NCBI GenBank assembly: GCA_026992705.1
Contig: JALWYT010000219.1
Location: 1 to 5,177 of the forward strand
Source of the DNA: Thiotrichaceae bacterium
GTDB lineage: Bacteria; Pseudomonadota; Gammaproteobacteria; Thiotrichales; Thiotrichaceae
DNA: 5,177 nucleotides
Reading direction: 5' to 3'
Under the pieces are notes generated by a model. It ran no database searches, was not told the DNA's origin, and worked only from the letters and a program-made list of their open reading frames with translations. A program made the translations under genes and the position numbers. This document shows positions 1 to 5,177 of the stretch, piece by piece (positions within the stretch are counted from its first letter, which is position 1; the number at the start of each line of letters is the position of its first letter).

Positions 1-871
1 TATCACCATGTATGGCAACGGCTACTATGCCTTGTGTTTTTAATTGTTGAGCAATCTTATCGCAAGTCCTTTTAGCACTACAAAAGACCAGTATTTGTTT
101 CCAATTAAATTCATTAAGCAGATGAACGAAAAGGGCCATTTTATTTTCACGATTGACAGTCAATACGCGCTGATCTATTTGGGCATCATTGTGATGATCA
201 ATGTTAATAATTACAGGCTGTTTCAGTAAACCACGTACTAAATAGCGGATACTATCAGGATAAGTTGCAGTAAACATTAGGCTTTGATATTTATCAGGTA
301 GTAGTTTTAGTACGGCTTCTATTTCTTTTTTAAAGGTACCTTTAACAAGGCGATCTACTTCATCTAAAATGAACACATTTAATTGATTAAATTTAACAGC
401 ATTTTGTGAATATAGATCAAGTAACCGAGCTGGTGTTGCAACTAATATATCCACTCCACTACGCAATGTCGTCACTTGTGGGGTCATCTTTACACCACCA
501 AATACACTGAATATTCGGACTTTTGGTGTAATCAATTTTGCATAATTAGAAATTTCATCATATATTTGAATAGCTAATTCATGTGTTGGTACAAGAATTA
601 AAGCGAAGACTTGCTTACCTTTTATAGGTATTTGTACTAATTTTTTCCGTTGTTTAACTAACTTTTCTAATAAAGGCAGAGCGAAAGCTGCTGTTTTTCC
701 AGATCCTGTTTCAGCACCTGCAAGTACATCTCGTCCTTGTAAAATCGGGGGTATCGCAGCACATTGAATATCCGTTGGTTTTTTATATCCTGCTTGTTTG
801 ATTGCCTTATATACAACTGTAGAAAAATTAAAATCAGAAAAATGTTGGTAGCTTTGTTTTTTATTCATCAT
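1..871 (-). CDS. rhlE: RhlE-like DEAD-box ATP-dependent RNA helicase (3' end outside window)
   Basis: I translated the minus strand by hand from 871 to the left edge and found 290 uninterrupted codons. The gene has no stop in the window, so the C-terminal part of RecA domain 2 and any basic tail are missing. The motifs follow DEAD-box order: upstream aromatic F11, Q motif ending PTDIQ (Q36), Walker A AETGSGKT (53-60), motif Ia PTHELA (95-100), GG at about 127-128, motif Ib TPARLL (146-151), motif II DEVD (170-173), motif III TAT (201-203), and HGD at the edge. Stretches such as VFGGV, LVATP and QNAVK match E. coli RhlE better than SrmB, DbpA or CsdA. RhlE proteins unwind short RNA duplexes in ribosome assembly and RNA decay. 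Two ATG codons lie in tandem (871 and 868); the only weak purine run is CAGAG directly before them, so either could be used. The gene follows ttcA by 21 bases and is probably cotranscribed. DEVD, PTHELA, TPAR and TAT all depart from the usual DEAD, PTRELA, TPGR and SAT. The DEAD-box assignment is firm; the RhlE subfamily is likely. Confidence 0.92.
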   Translation of the reverse strand, partial: MMNKKQSYQHFSDFNFSTVVYKAIKQAGYKKPTDIQCAAIPPILQGRDVLAGAETGSGKTAAFALPLLEKLVKQRKKLVQIPIKGKQVFALILVPTHELAIQIYDEISNYAKLITPKVRIFSVFGGVKMTPQVTTLRSGVDILVATPARLLDLYSQNAVKFNQLNVFILDEVDRLVKGTFKKEIEAVLKLLPDKYQSLMFTATYPDSIRYLVRGLLKQPVIINIDHHNDAQIDQRVLTVNRENKMALFVHLLNEFNWKQILVFCSAKRTCDKIAQQLKTQGIVAVAIHGD

Positions 872-892
872 CTCTGTTTCTAGTATTGTTAA

Positions 893-1633
893 TTATTTAG
901 GCATCCCCTTTTTAATCAGTGGCTGCATTGCGGTGAGTAAGCTTTTGTAAATTTGTGGATGGGCTTTTTCTTCTGCAAGTAATAGTTGTTTCATGTGTTC
1001 CCGTTGAGTGGGTTTTTCAAAACAAGTAGGGCAGTTTTCTGTAATTACAGGGAGTTTTTGAGCTTTAGCAAAGCTCGCAGTTTGGCGTTCTCGGGTATAA
1101 ACTAGGGGACGAATAACACGTAAGTCACCTTGATCGATAATATAATTGGCTTTCATGGTTTTTAGTTTACCACCGAAAAATGCAGACATTAAAAAGCTTT
1201 CTGCAAGATCATCTAAGTGTTGGGCAAGGGCAATTACGTTGTAGTTATTGTCTCTTGCAGTTTTGTAAATAAGACCACGTTTCATCCGTGAACAGAAGGC
1301 ACAATAGGAGTTGTTATCCATGTGTTTTTCAGCTAAATCGACAATGGGTTCACTGCAAAAATGGTAGTCGATCCCTAGTTCTTGCATATAGGGGATTAGA
1401 GGTGATGGGTCGAAAGCGTCACTTTGGGGGTCAATGGTAACGGCTCCGAGTTCAAATTTTATTGGAGCATGTTGCTGAAAATGCCTTAATATGTGTAATA
1501 AACTTAGTGAGTCCTTCCCTCCTGATAGACCAAGCAGTATACGATCACCATTTTGTATTTGTTGGTAATCAACAAGTGCTTTGCCAACATTGCGGCGCAA
1601 ACTTTTAGGAATGGTTAGTCGCTCTTTAGTCAT
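893..1633 (-). CDS. ttcA: tRNA 2-thiocytidine (s2C32) biosynthesis protein TtcA, compact form
   Basis: This 246-residue PP-loop ATPase belongs to the TtcA family, which thiolates cytidine 32 of certain tRNAs using ATP and a labile [4Fe-4S] cluster. Visible features are the RRNVGKAL start region (13-20), the PP-loop SGGKDS (37-42), a CxxC pair in YCAFCSRMKRG (C111, C114), AQHLDD (137-142) followed by FFGGKLK, RPLVYTRER (175-183) and a second pair, CPTC (C201, C204). In E. coli TtcA, as I recall, three cysteines in these same two motifs hold the cluster. The protein ends shortly after the second pair and lacks the long C-terminal extension of the 311-residue E. coli enzyme. I place the start at ATG 1633. 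The reading frame continues upstream to a GTG at 1663, but that codon lies in the terminator hairpin and would add only a low-complexity stretch, PFLLLYYYI. No Shine-Dalgarno sequence precedes ATG 1633. The family call is firm, but substrate C32 is inferred from family. Confidence 0.93.
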   Translation of the reverse strand: MTKERLTIPKSLRRNVGKALVDYQQIQNGDRILLGLSGGKDSLSLLHILRHFQQHAPIKFELGAVTIDPQSDAFDPSPLIPYMQELGIDYHFCSEPIVDLAEKHMDNNSYCAFCSRMKRGLIYKTARDNNYNVIALAQHLDDLAESFLMSAFFGGKLKTMKANYIIDQGDLRVIRPLVYTRERQTASFAKAQKLPVITENCPTCFEKPTQREHMKQLLLAEEKAHPQIYKSLLTAMQPLIKKGMPK

Positions 1634-1652
1634 AATATAATAATATAATAAT

Positions 1653-1680
1653 AAAAAAGGCACCCTAAGGTGCCCTTTTT
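1653..1680 (-). terminator. Intrinsic terminator between tusA and ttcA
   Basis: A perfect 6-bp G+C-rich stem, GGCACC (1659-1664) and GGTGCC (1669-1674), encloses a CTAA loop on the plus strand. Read leftward it is followed by six T residues (1658-1653), and it is preceded by five A residues (1680-1676) that could lengthen the stem. It lies 23 bases after the tusA stop, as expected of a tusA terminator. It is close to symmetric and could also work in the plus direction, but no plus-strand gene ends here. The T tract ends only 19 bases before the ttcA ATG, so it may act as an attenuating element within a tusA-ttcA-helicase unit. Confidence 0.85.
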
Positions 1681-1703
1681 AAACCTAATAATAACCCTTA
1701 GAT

Positions 1704-1931
1704 TTAAGCTTTCTTGATATAGAAAGTGAATTCGCCACCATTTTCACTGCTTTCTAGCAACTCATTACCCGTTTGATTACAGAATGCTTCAAAGTCTTTG
1801 ACTGAACCTGGGTCAGTCGCAACAATTTTTAAAACTTGTCCTGATTCCAATTTTCCAACTGCTTTTTTAGCTCGTAAGATGGGTAGTGGGCAGTTTAGAC
1901 CTTTTGCATCTAGCTCATCGTTAAAATCCAT
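1704..1931 (-). CDS. tusA: TusA/SirA-family sulfur carrier protein
   Basis: This 75-residue protein has the TusA hallmark near its N terminus: GLNCPLPILRAKKA, with the CPxP motif at 14-17 and C14 as the residue expected to carry a persulfide. A second cysteine (C51) lies in DFEAFC, at the place of the FC in E. coli TusA. The DPGSVKD stretch before it is typical of the family, and the length is close to the 81 residues of E. coli TusA. Family members accept sulfur from a cysteine desulfurase and pass it on, for example to the TusBCD relay for tRNA s2U34; in sulfur oxidisers they also carry sulfur during oxidation. The start ATG at 1931 has a good AGGAG ribosome binding site at 1944-1940, eight bases upstream. 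The next gene on the strand is the tRNA thiolase ttcA, which favours a role in RNA thiolation, though an intrinsic terminator separates the two. The family is certain; the physiological partner is inferred from context. Confidence 0.93.
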   Translation of the reverse strand: MDFNDELDAKGLNCPLPILRAKKAVGKLESGQVLKIVATDPGSVKDFEAFCNQTGNELLESSENGGEFTFYIKKA

Positions 1932-1961
1932 AATGTCATCTCCTAAAATTAATTAATAACA

Positions 1962-1989
1962 TTTATCCAAAAAATAGGGATTGTTACAA
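1962..1989 (-). promoter_or_regulatory. Weak candidate promoter for tusA
   Basis: Read leftward, TTGTAA (1989-1984; four of six matches to TTGACA) stands 16 bases before GATAAA (1967-1962; four of six matches to TATAAT). The distance to the tusA ATG would give a leader of roughly 20-25 bases that includes the AGGAG site. The matches are modest for such AT-rich DNA, so this is only the best candidate I could find. Confidence 0.25.
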
Positions 1990-2014
1990 TATCACCAAAT
2001 TCTAAAATTCTCTA

Positions 2015-2047
2015 TAGGAATCTCTGTTCATATTAGTAAGATTCCTA
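2015..2047. repeat. Perfect 9-bp inverted repeat, possible operator
   Basis: TAGGAATCT (2015-2023) and AGATTCCTA (2039-2047) are exact reverse complements separated by 15 bases. Centre-to-centre spacing is 24 bases, a little over two helical turns, which would suit a dimeric regulator. It sits just upstream of the candidate rightward promoter at 2055-2083 and about 85 bases upstream of tusA. No poly-T follows either arm, so a terminator is unlikely. I cannot name a regulator. Confidence 0.4.
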
Positions 2048-2054
2048 AAATTTA

Positions 2055-2083
2055 AGTACAAGTATTCTGTATTACAGTATAAT
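2055..2083 (+). promoter_or_regulatory. Candidate sigma70 promoter for mrdA-mrdB
   Basis: A perfect -10 hexamer TATAAT (2078-2083) lies 17 bases after AGTACA (2055-2060), which keeps only the ACA half of the -35 consensus. Transcription would start near 2090 and give a leader of about 240 bases before mrdA. A second, poorer -10-like site, TATAGT at 2261-2266, is closer to the gene but has no recognisable -35. I prefer the distal site, without much confidence. Confidence 0.35.
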
Positions 2084-2195
2084 GTATGTTCTTTTCGGTG
2101 CTCTTTAGTTAAGTCAAATCGAATTTCATGAGAGAAAAAATTTGCATATTTTTTGATCTGTAGAAAAATAATTTATGACTTGATCAGAGCTTACT

Positions 2196-2319
2196 AAACT
2201 TAATCAAAGGCTTGCTTGGTATTGAATAATCATTATTTCGCTACCACTAACGTATATAGTTATAGTGTTAATTACCTTTCTATTGCTATTATTCAGGCAA
2301 ATTATAAAAACTTAATCAA
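2196..2319. repeat. Exact 12-base direct repeat AAACTTAATCAA
   Basis: The same 12 bases occur at 2196-2207 and 2308-2319, 112 bases apart. The second copy ends eight bases before the mrdA ATG. The element is AT-rich and may be coincidental, but an exact match of this length within 400 bases is somewhat unexpected. Confidence 0.4.
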
Positions 2320-2327
2320 TAAAAAAT

Positions 2328-4265
2328 ATGGCAAAACGTGGTGAATCTATAAAAAGTGAACATGAAGAGCTTAAGCTCTTTAATTCTCGTTCTCTCGTTG
2401 CTGCGGTTATTGTTTTTATTGCAATGAGTATCATTATCTTTAGGTTATTTATTTTGCAAGTTAAAGAGTATGATTATTATACTGAAGAATCGAGAAAAAA
2501 TTACCTTAAAGCTATTCCTATTCCTCCTGTTCGTGGTTTGATTTATGATCGTAATGGTATTGTATTAGCTGATAATCGCTCTGAGCATGTTCTTGAAATT
2601 ATTCGAGATGATGTTGAAGGTAAAGTTGAGGATACCATTGCTCGTTTAGAAAAACTGATTAAATTAAGCGATAAAGATAAGCAAAAATTTTATCAAAAAA
2701 TGCGACGTCATAGTCGCTATCAGGCAACACTATTACGTGGAAAACTAACAGAGAAAGAAATGGCTATTTTCTCAGTTAATCAACCACGTTTTCCAGGAGT
2801 AAATATTAATGTACGTATGGAACGCTATTACCCTTGGGGGGAAACAGCAGGTCATGTATTAGGTTATGTTGGAAAAATAGACAAACGTGATTTAGAGCGT
2901 ATTGACAAACGGGAGTATAAAGGTACAACCCATATTGGTAAATCTGGGGTTGAAAAATTTCATGAAAAGCTACTACATGGTAAAACAGGTTATCGTGTTA
3001 TTGAGGTTGATGCACATGGACAGCCACAAAAATTAGAAAAAGAAGAAGACCCTACAGTTGGTGAGGATTTATTTTTAAGTATTGATTTAAAATTACAAAT
3101 TACAGCAGAGACGCTGTTAAAGGGTAAACGTGGGGCGGTTGTTGCGATTGATCCAAATAATGGTGAAGTATTAGCAATGGCTAGTGTTCCAATGTATGAC
3201 CCCAATCTTTTTGTAAATGGTATTTCTCATAAGAATTATAATGCCTTGAGAAATAATCCTGATCGTCCATTATATAATCGTGCGATTCAAGGCGGTTATC
3301 CTGCTGGTTCAACGATTAAACCCATTGTTGCGATGGCAGGTTTACATTATGGGATTGTTAATCCATCTACTAGGATTAGAGCACCTGGCTATTTTCAAGT
3401 CCCAGGGCATAAACATCGCTATCGCTGTTGGAATAAAAGAGGACATGGCAGTGTGAATATGGACTATGCGATTGCTCAATCTTGTGATGTATATTTCTAT
3501 AGTTTAGCCTATCGCCTAGGCATAGATCGCTTTGCTCCCTTTATGAAGCAATTTGGCTTTGGTGGTAAAACGGGTGTTGACTTGCCTTCAGAAGGTGCGG
3601 GTTTAATGCCAACACGGGAATGGAAAAAGAAACGATATAATAAACCATGGTATCCTGGAGATACAGTCAATATTGGTATTGGGCAAGGTTATTGGGTTTC
3701 AACACCGATGCAATTAGCATCCGCAACTGCCACTTTAGCGATGAGAGGTAAACGTTTAAAACCTCGTTTATTACATGCCGTTAGAAAGTCAAAAAATGTT
3801 CCTGAAACCATTCAGCCACCAAGCTATCTGCCTGAAGTTAAAGTTAAAGACCCTAAAATGTGGGATACCCCCATTAATGGCATGATACATGTGATGCATT
3901 CAGGTTATGGAACAGCAAAACGCTCAGGAGCAGGAGCTGCTTACAAAATTGCAGGTAAAACGGGTACTGCCCAGGTTTTTGGTATTGGACAAAATGAACA
4001 ATATAATGCCCATCGTTTAGCAAAACACCTACATGATCATGCATTATTTGTCGCTTTTGCTCCAGCTCATGATCCTAAAATTGCAGTAGCAATTATTGCG
4101 GAAAATTCAGGTGGTGGCAGTCATGTTGCAGCACCAATAGGTCGTAAAATGATAGATGCATATTTACTCAAGCGATATATTATTCCTGATGAGCAAAAAA
4201 TACAGCTAGGAGAAAAACCCACTGAGCAAAGTCAAACAGATAAGAATAACAAGGAAGCACCTTAA
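2328..4265 (+). CDS. mrdA: Penicillin-binding protein 2 (PBP2), elongasome DD-transpeptidase
   Basis: This complete 645-residue class B PBP (633 in E. coli) cross-links new glycan strands along the side wall, working with the RodA glycosyltransferase. It is anchored by one N-terminal transmembrane helix (about 23-43) and otherwise lies in the periplasm. The pedestal domain begins with the conserved RGLIYDRNG (69-77) and runs to about 240. The transpeptidase domain follows, with nucleophile S328 and K331 in YPAGSTIKP, the SxD motif S385-C386-D387, and K544-T545-G546 in KTGTAQVFG. GIGQGYW and the MPTREWK region match E. coli PBP2 closely. A probable zinc site uses C367, H373 and C386. The start at 2328 is the only sensible one: an in-frame stop lies at 2313-2315 and the next Met (M33) is inside the membrane helix. 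It has no Shine-Dalgarno sequence, only an A-rich leader. The last 30 or so residues are a charged, probably flexible tail. The gene overlaps mrdB by one base. Confidence 0.97.
   Translation: MAKRGESIKSEHEELKLFNSRSLVAAVIVFIAMSIIIFRLFILQVKEYDYYTEESRKNYLKAIPIPPVRGLIYDRNGIVLADNRSEHVLEIIRDDVEGKVEDTIARLEKLIKLSDKDKQKFYQKMRRHSRYQATLLRGKLTEKEMAIFSVNQPRFPGVNINVRMERYYPWGETAGHVLGYVGKIDKRDLERIDKREYKGTTHIGKSGVEKFHEKLLHGKTGYRVIEVDAHGQPQKLEKEEDPTVGEDLFLSIDLKLQITAETLLKGKRGAVVAIDPNNGEVLAMASVPMYDPNLFVNGISHKNYNALRNNPDRPLYNRAIQGGYPAGSTIKPIVAMAGLHYGIVNPSTRIRAPGYFQVPGHKHRYRCWNKRGHGSVNMDYAIAQSCDVYFYSLAYRLGIDRFAPFMKQFGFGGKTGVDLPSEGAGLMPTREWKKKRYNKPWYPGDTVNIGIGQGYWVSTPMQLASATATLAMRGKRLKPRLLHAVRKSKNVPETIQPPSYLPEVKVKDPKMWDTPINGMIHVMHSGYGTAKRSGAGAAYKIAGKTGTAQVFGIGQNEQYNAHRLAKHLHDHALFVAFAPAHDPKIAVAIIAENSGGGSHVAAPIGRKMIDAYLLKRYIIPDEQKIQLGEKPTEQSQTDKNNKEAP
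4251..4255 (+). promoter_or_regulatory. Ribosome binding site of mrdB inside the mrdA 3' end
   Basis: AAGGA lies nine bases before the ATG at 4265, within the last codons of mrdA. It supports the one-base-overlap TAATG start of RodA and points to translational coupling of the two elongasome genes. Confidence 0.75.
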
Positions 4266-5177
4266 TGGAATTATTTTCTAAAATATTTCGATGGTTAACA
4301 CAACTGGATTTAATTCTAATATCAGGGCTGGTTTTATTAATATTTCTCGGTGGTATTACGCTATATAGTGCTAGCGGTGAAAATTATCGTATGATGACTC
4401 ACCAAGCAGTACACTTCCTTATCGCAACTGTTGTTATGTTGTTACTTTCACAGGTAAAAAGTAAAACCATGCAATCAGCAACTATTTGGATATATAGTGG
4501 AGGAATACTATTATTGGTTTTAGTATTGATTCAAGGTCATGTTGGAATGGGAGCTAGACGTTGGCTAGACCTTGGCTTTTTCCGTTTTCAACCTTCAGAA
4601 ATTATGAAATTAGCGGTTCCTATGATGGTTGCTCGTTATTTTGCTGATAAACCACTTCCCCCTAGTTTTAAAGATTTATTTATTGCGTTAATTATTGTTA
4701 TGTTGCCCATTGGTTTGATTATTAAACAACCAGATTTGGGAACATCAATATTAGTTGCCAGTGCTGGGTTATTTGTTATTTATTTTGCTGGTTTATCGTG
4801 GAAATTAATTACTGCAGCTTTGGTTTTAATTGCTCTTGCTGCACCGTTATTATTTTTTTATGGTATGCATGATTATCAGCAACAACGCGTGTTAACTTTA
4901 TTTAATCCAGAGGCAAACCGTCTAGGTTCGGGATATCATATTATTCAATCTAAAATTGCAATTGGTTCAGGTGGTACGTATGGAAAAGGTTGGCTAGAAG
5001 GAGATCAGTCACGTTTAGATTTTCTACCTGAGCGACACACGGACTTTATTTTTTCTGTATTTGGTGAAGAATTTGGTTTACTGGGTAACATTATTTTACT
5101 TAGCTTATATATTTTTATTATTTGGAGAAGCTTATATTTAGCAACTAAAGGGCAGGACACTTTCTCCCGTTTATTAG
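4265..5177 (+). CDS. mrdB: RodA, SEDS-family peptidoglycan glycosyltransferase (3' end outside window)
   Basis: The first 304 codons are present without interruption; E. coli RodA has 370 residues, so about the last 65 are cut off by the window edge. RodA is a polytopic inner-membrane enzyme that polymerises lipid II into glycan strands and pairs with PBP2. Hydrophobic segments recur along the sequence, for example at about 16-34, 48-62, 74-90 and 138-154. Family signatures seen are YSASG (34-38), RRWLDLG (98-104), RFQPSE (107-112), QPDLGTS (155-161), GYHIIQSKIAIGSGG and LPERHTDFIF with D260. D260 corresponds to E. coli D262, the aspartate required for SEDS polymerase activity; E112 and D157 keep the same two-residue offset. 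RodA is favoured over FtsW because of the mrdA partner and the MHDYQQQRV and PERHTDFIF stretches. The ATG lies in the TAATG junction with mrdA, so the two genes are one operon. Confidence 0.97.
   Translation, partial: MELFSKIFRWLTQLDLILISGLVLLIFLGGITLYSASGENYRMMTHQAVHFLIATVVMLLLSQVKSKTMQSATIWIYSGGILLLVLVLIQGHVGMGARRWLDLGFFRFQPSEIMKLAVPMMVARYFADKPLPPSFKDLFIALIIVMLPIGLIIKQPDLGTSILVASAGLFVIYFAGLSWKLITAALVLIALAAPLLFFYGMHDYQQQRVLTLFNPEANRLGSGYHIIQSKIAIGSGGTYGKGWLEGDQSRLDFLPERHTDFIFSVFGEEFGLLGNIILLSLYIFIIWRSLYLATKGQDTFSRLL

Larger units (their letters stand above)
1932..2327. other. Divergent intergenic region between tusA and mrdA
   Basis: This 396-base AT-rich stretch separates the leftward tusA from the rightward mrdA and must hold the promoters for both. 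I see no tRNA, riboswitch or long reading frame. It contains several A/T tracts (for example 2132-2143 and 2148-2154), a 9-bp inverted repeat, a perfect TATAAT hexamer at 2078-2083 and an exact 12-base direct repeat. The few ATG-started frames are at most about a dozen codons long and have no ribosome binding site. Confidence 0.8.

Noticed and set aside
44..229. A 61-codon plus-strand reading frame
   Set aside because: It lies wholly antisense to the helicase gene, has no ribosome binding site and its product resembles nothing I know.
1634..1663. N-terminal extension of TtcA from a GTG start at 1663
   Set aside because: The GTG sits in the terminator hairpin, has no ribosome binding site, and would add a low-complexity tail coded by the AT-rich spacer.
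1963..1971. TTATCCAAA, one mismatch from a DnaA box
   Set aside because: It is a single near-match in AT-rich DNA with no cluster of boxes and no replication gene nearby, so it does not support an origin.
2082..2163. Tiny frames such as MYVLFGAL (from 2082) and MREKICIFFDL (from 2128) as leader peptides
   Set aside because: They have no ribosome binding site, no run of regulatory codons and no following attenuator hairpin; the first overlaps the candidate -10 element.
2990..3205. A 71-codon minus-strand reading frame
   Set aside because: It is antisense to the PBP2 transpeptidase domain, whose protein sequence is strongly conserved there; it is a shadow frame.

Overview
The window looks like ordinary chromosomal DNA from an AT-rich gammaproteobacterium (roughly one third G+C by eye). 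PBP2, RodA and the RhlE-like helicase all read much like their Escherichia coli counterparts. I cannot name a genus. No mobile element, CRISPR array, tRNA or rRNA is visible, and I see no new defence or biosynthetic system.

Left half (minus strand, 1-1931): three genes read leftward. The first is tusA, a small sulfur-carrier protein. The second is ttcA, a compact tRNA 2-thiocytidine synthetase. The third is an RhlE-type DEAD-box RNA helicase that runs off the left edge. A strong intrinsic-terminator hairpin lies between tusA and ttcA, almost touching the ttcA start codon. The helicase starts 21 bases after the ttcA stop. The set reads as an RNA-modification and RNA-remodelling cluster, with tusA as a plausible sulfur donor or trafficking partner.

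Middle (1932-2327): a 396-base divergent intergenic region without a convincing gene. It holds candidate promoters for both directions, a perfect 9-bp inverted repeat and an exact 12-base direct repeat.

Right half (plus strand, 2328-5177): mrdA (PBP2, complete) and mrdB/rodA (truncated by the right edge) overlap by one base in a TAATG junction. Their products form the paired transpeptidase and glycosyltransferase of the elongasome, which builds side-wall peptidoglycan in rod-shaped cells. The mreBCD and rsfS-rlmH genes that often neighbour this pair are not in the window; mrdA here is the first gene of its transcription direction.

The points most worth a second look are an altered but probably functional zinc-binding site in PBP2, several non-consensus motifs in the helicase (DEVD for DEAD), the terminator placed against a ttcA start that lacks a Shine-Dalgarno sequence, and the tusA-ttcA pairing.
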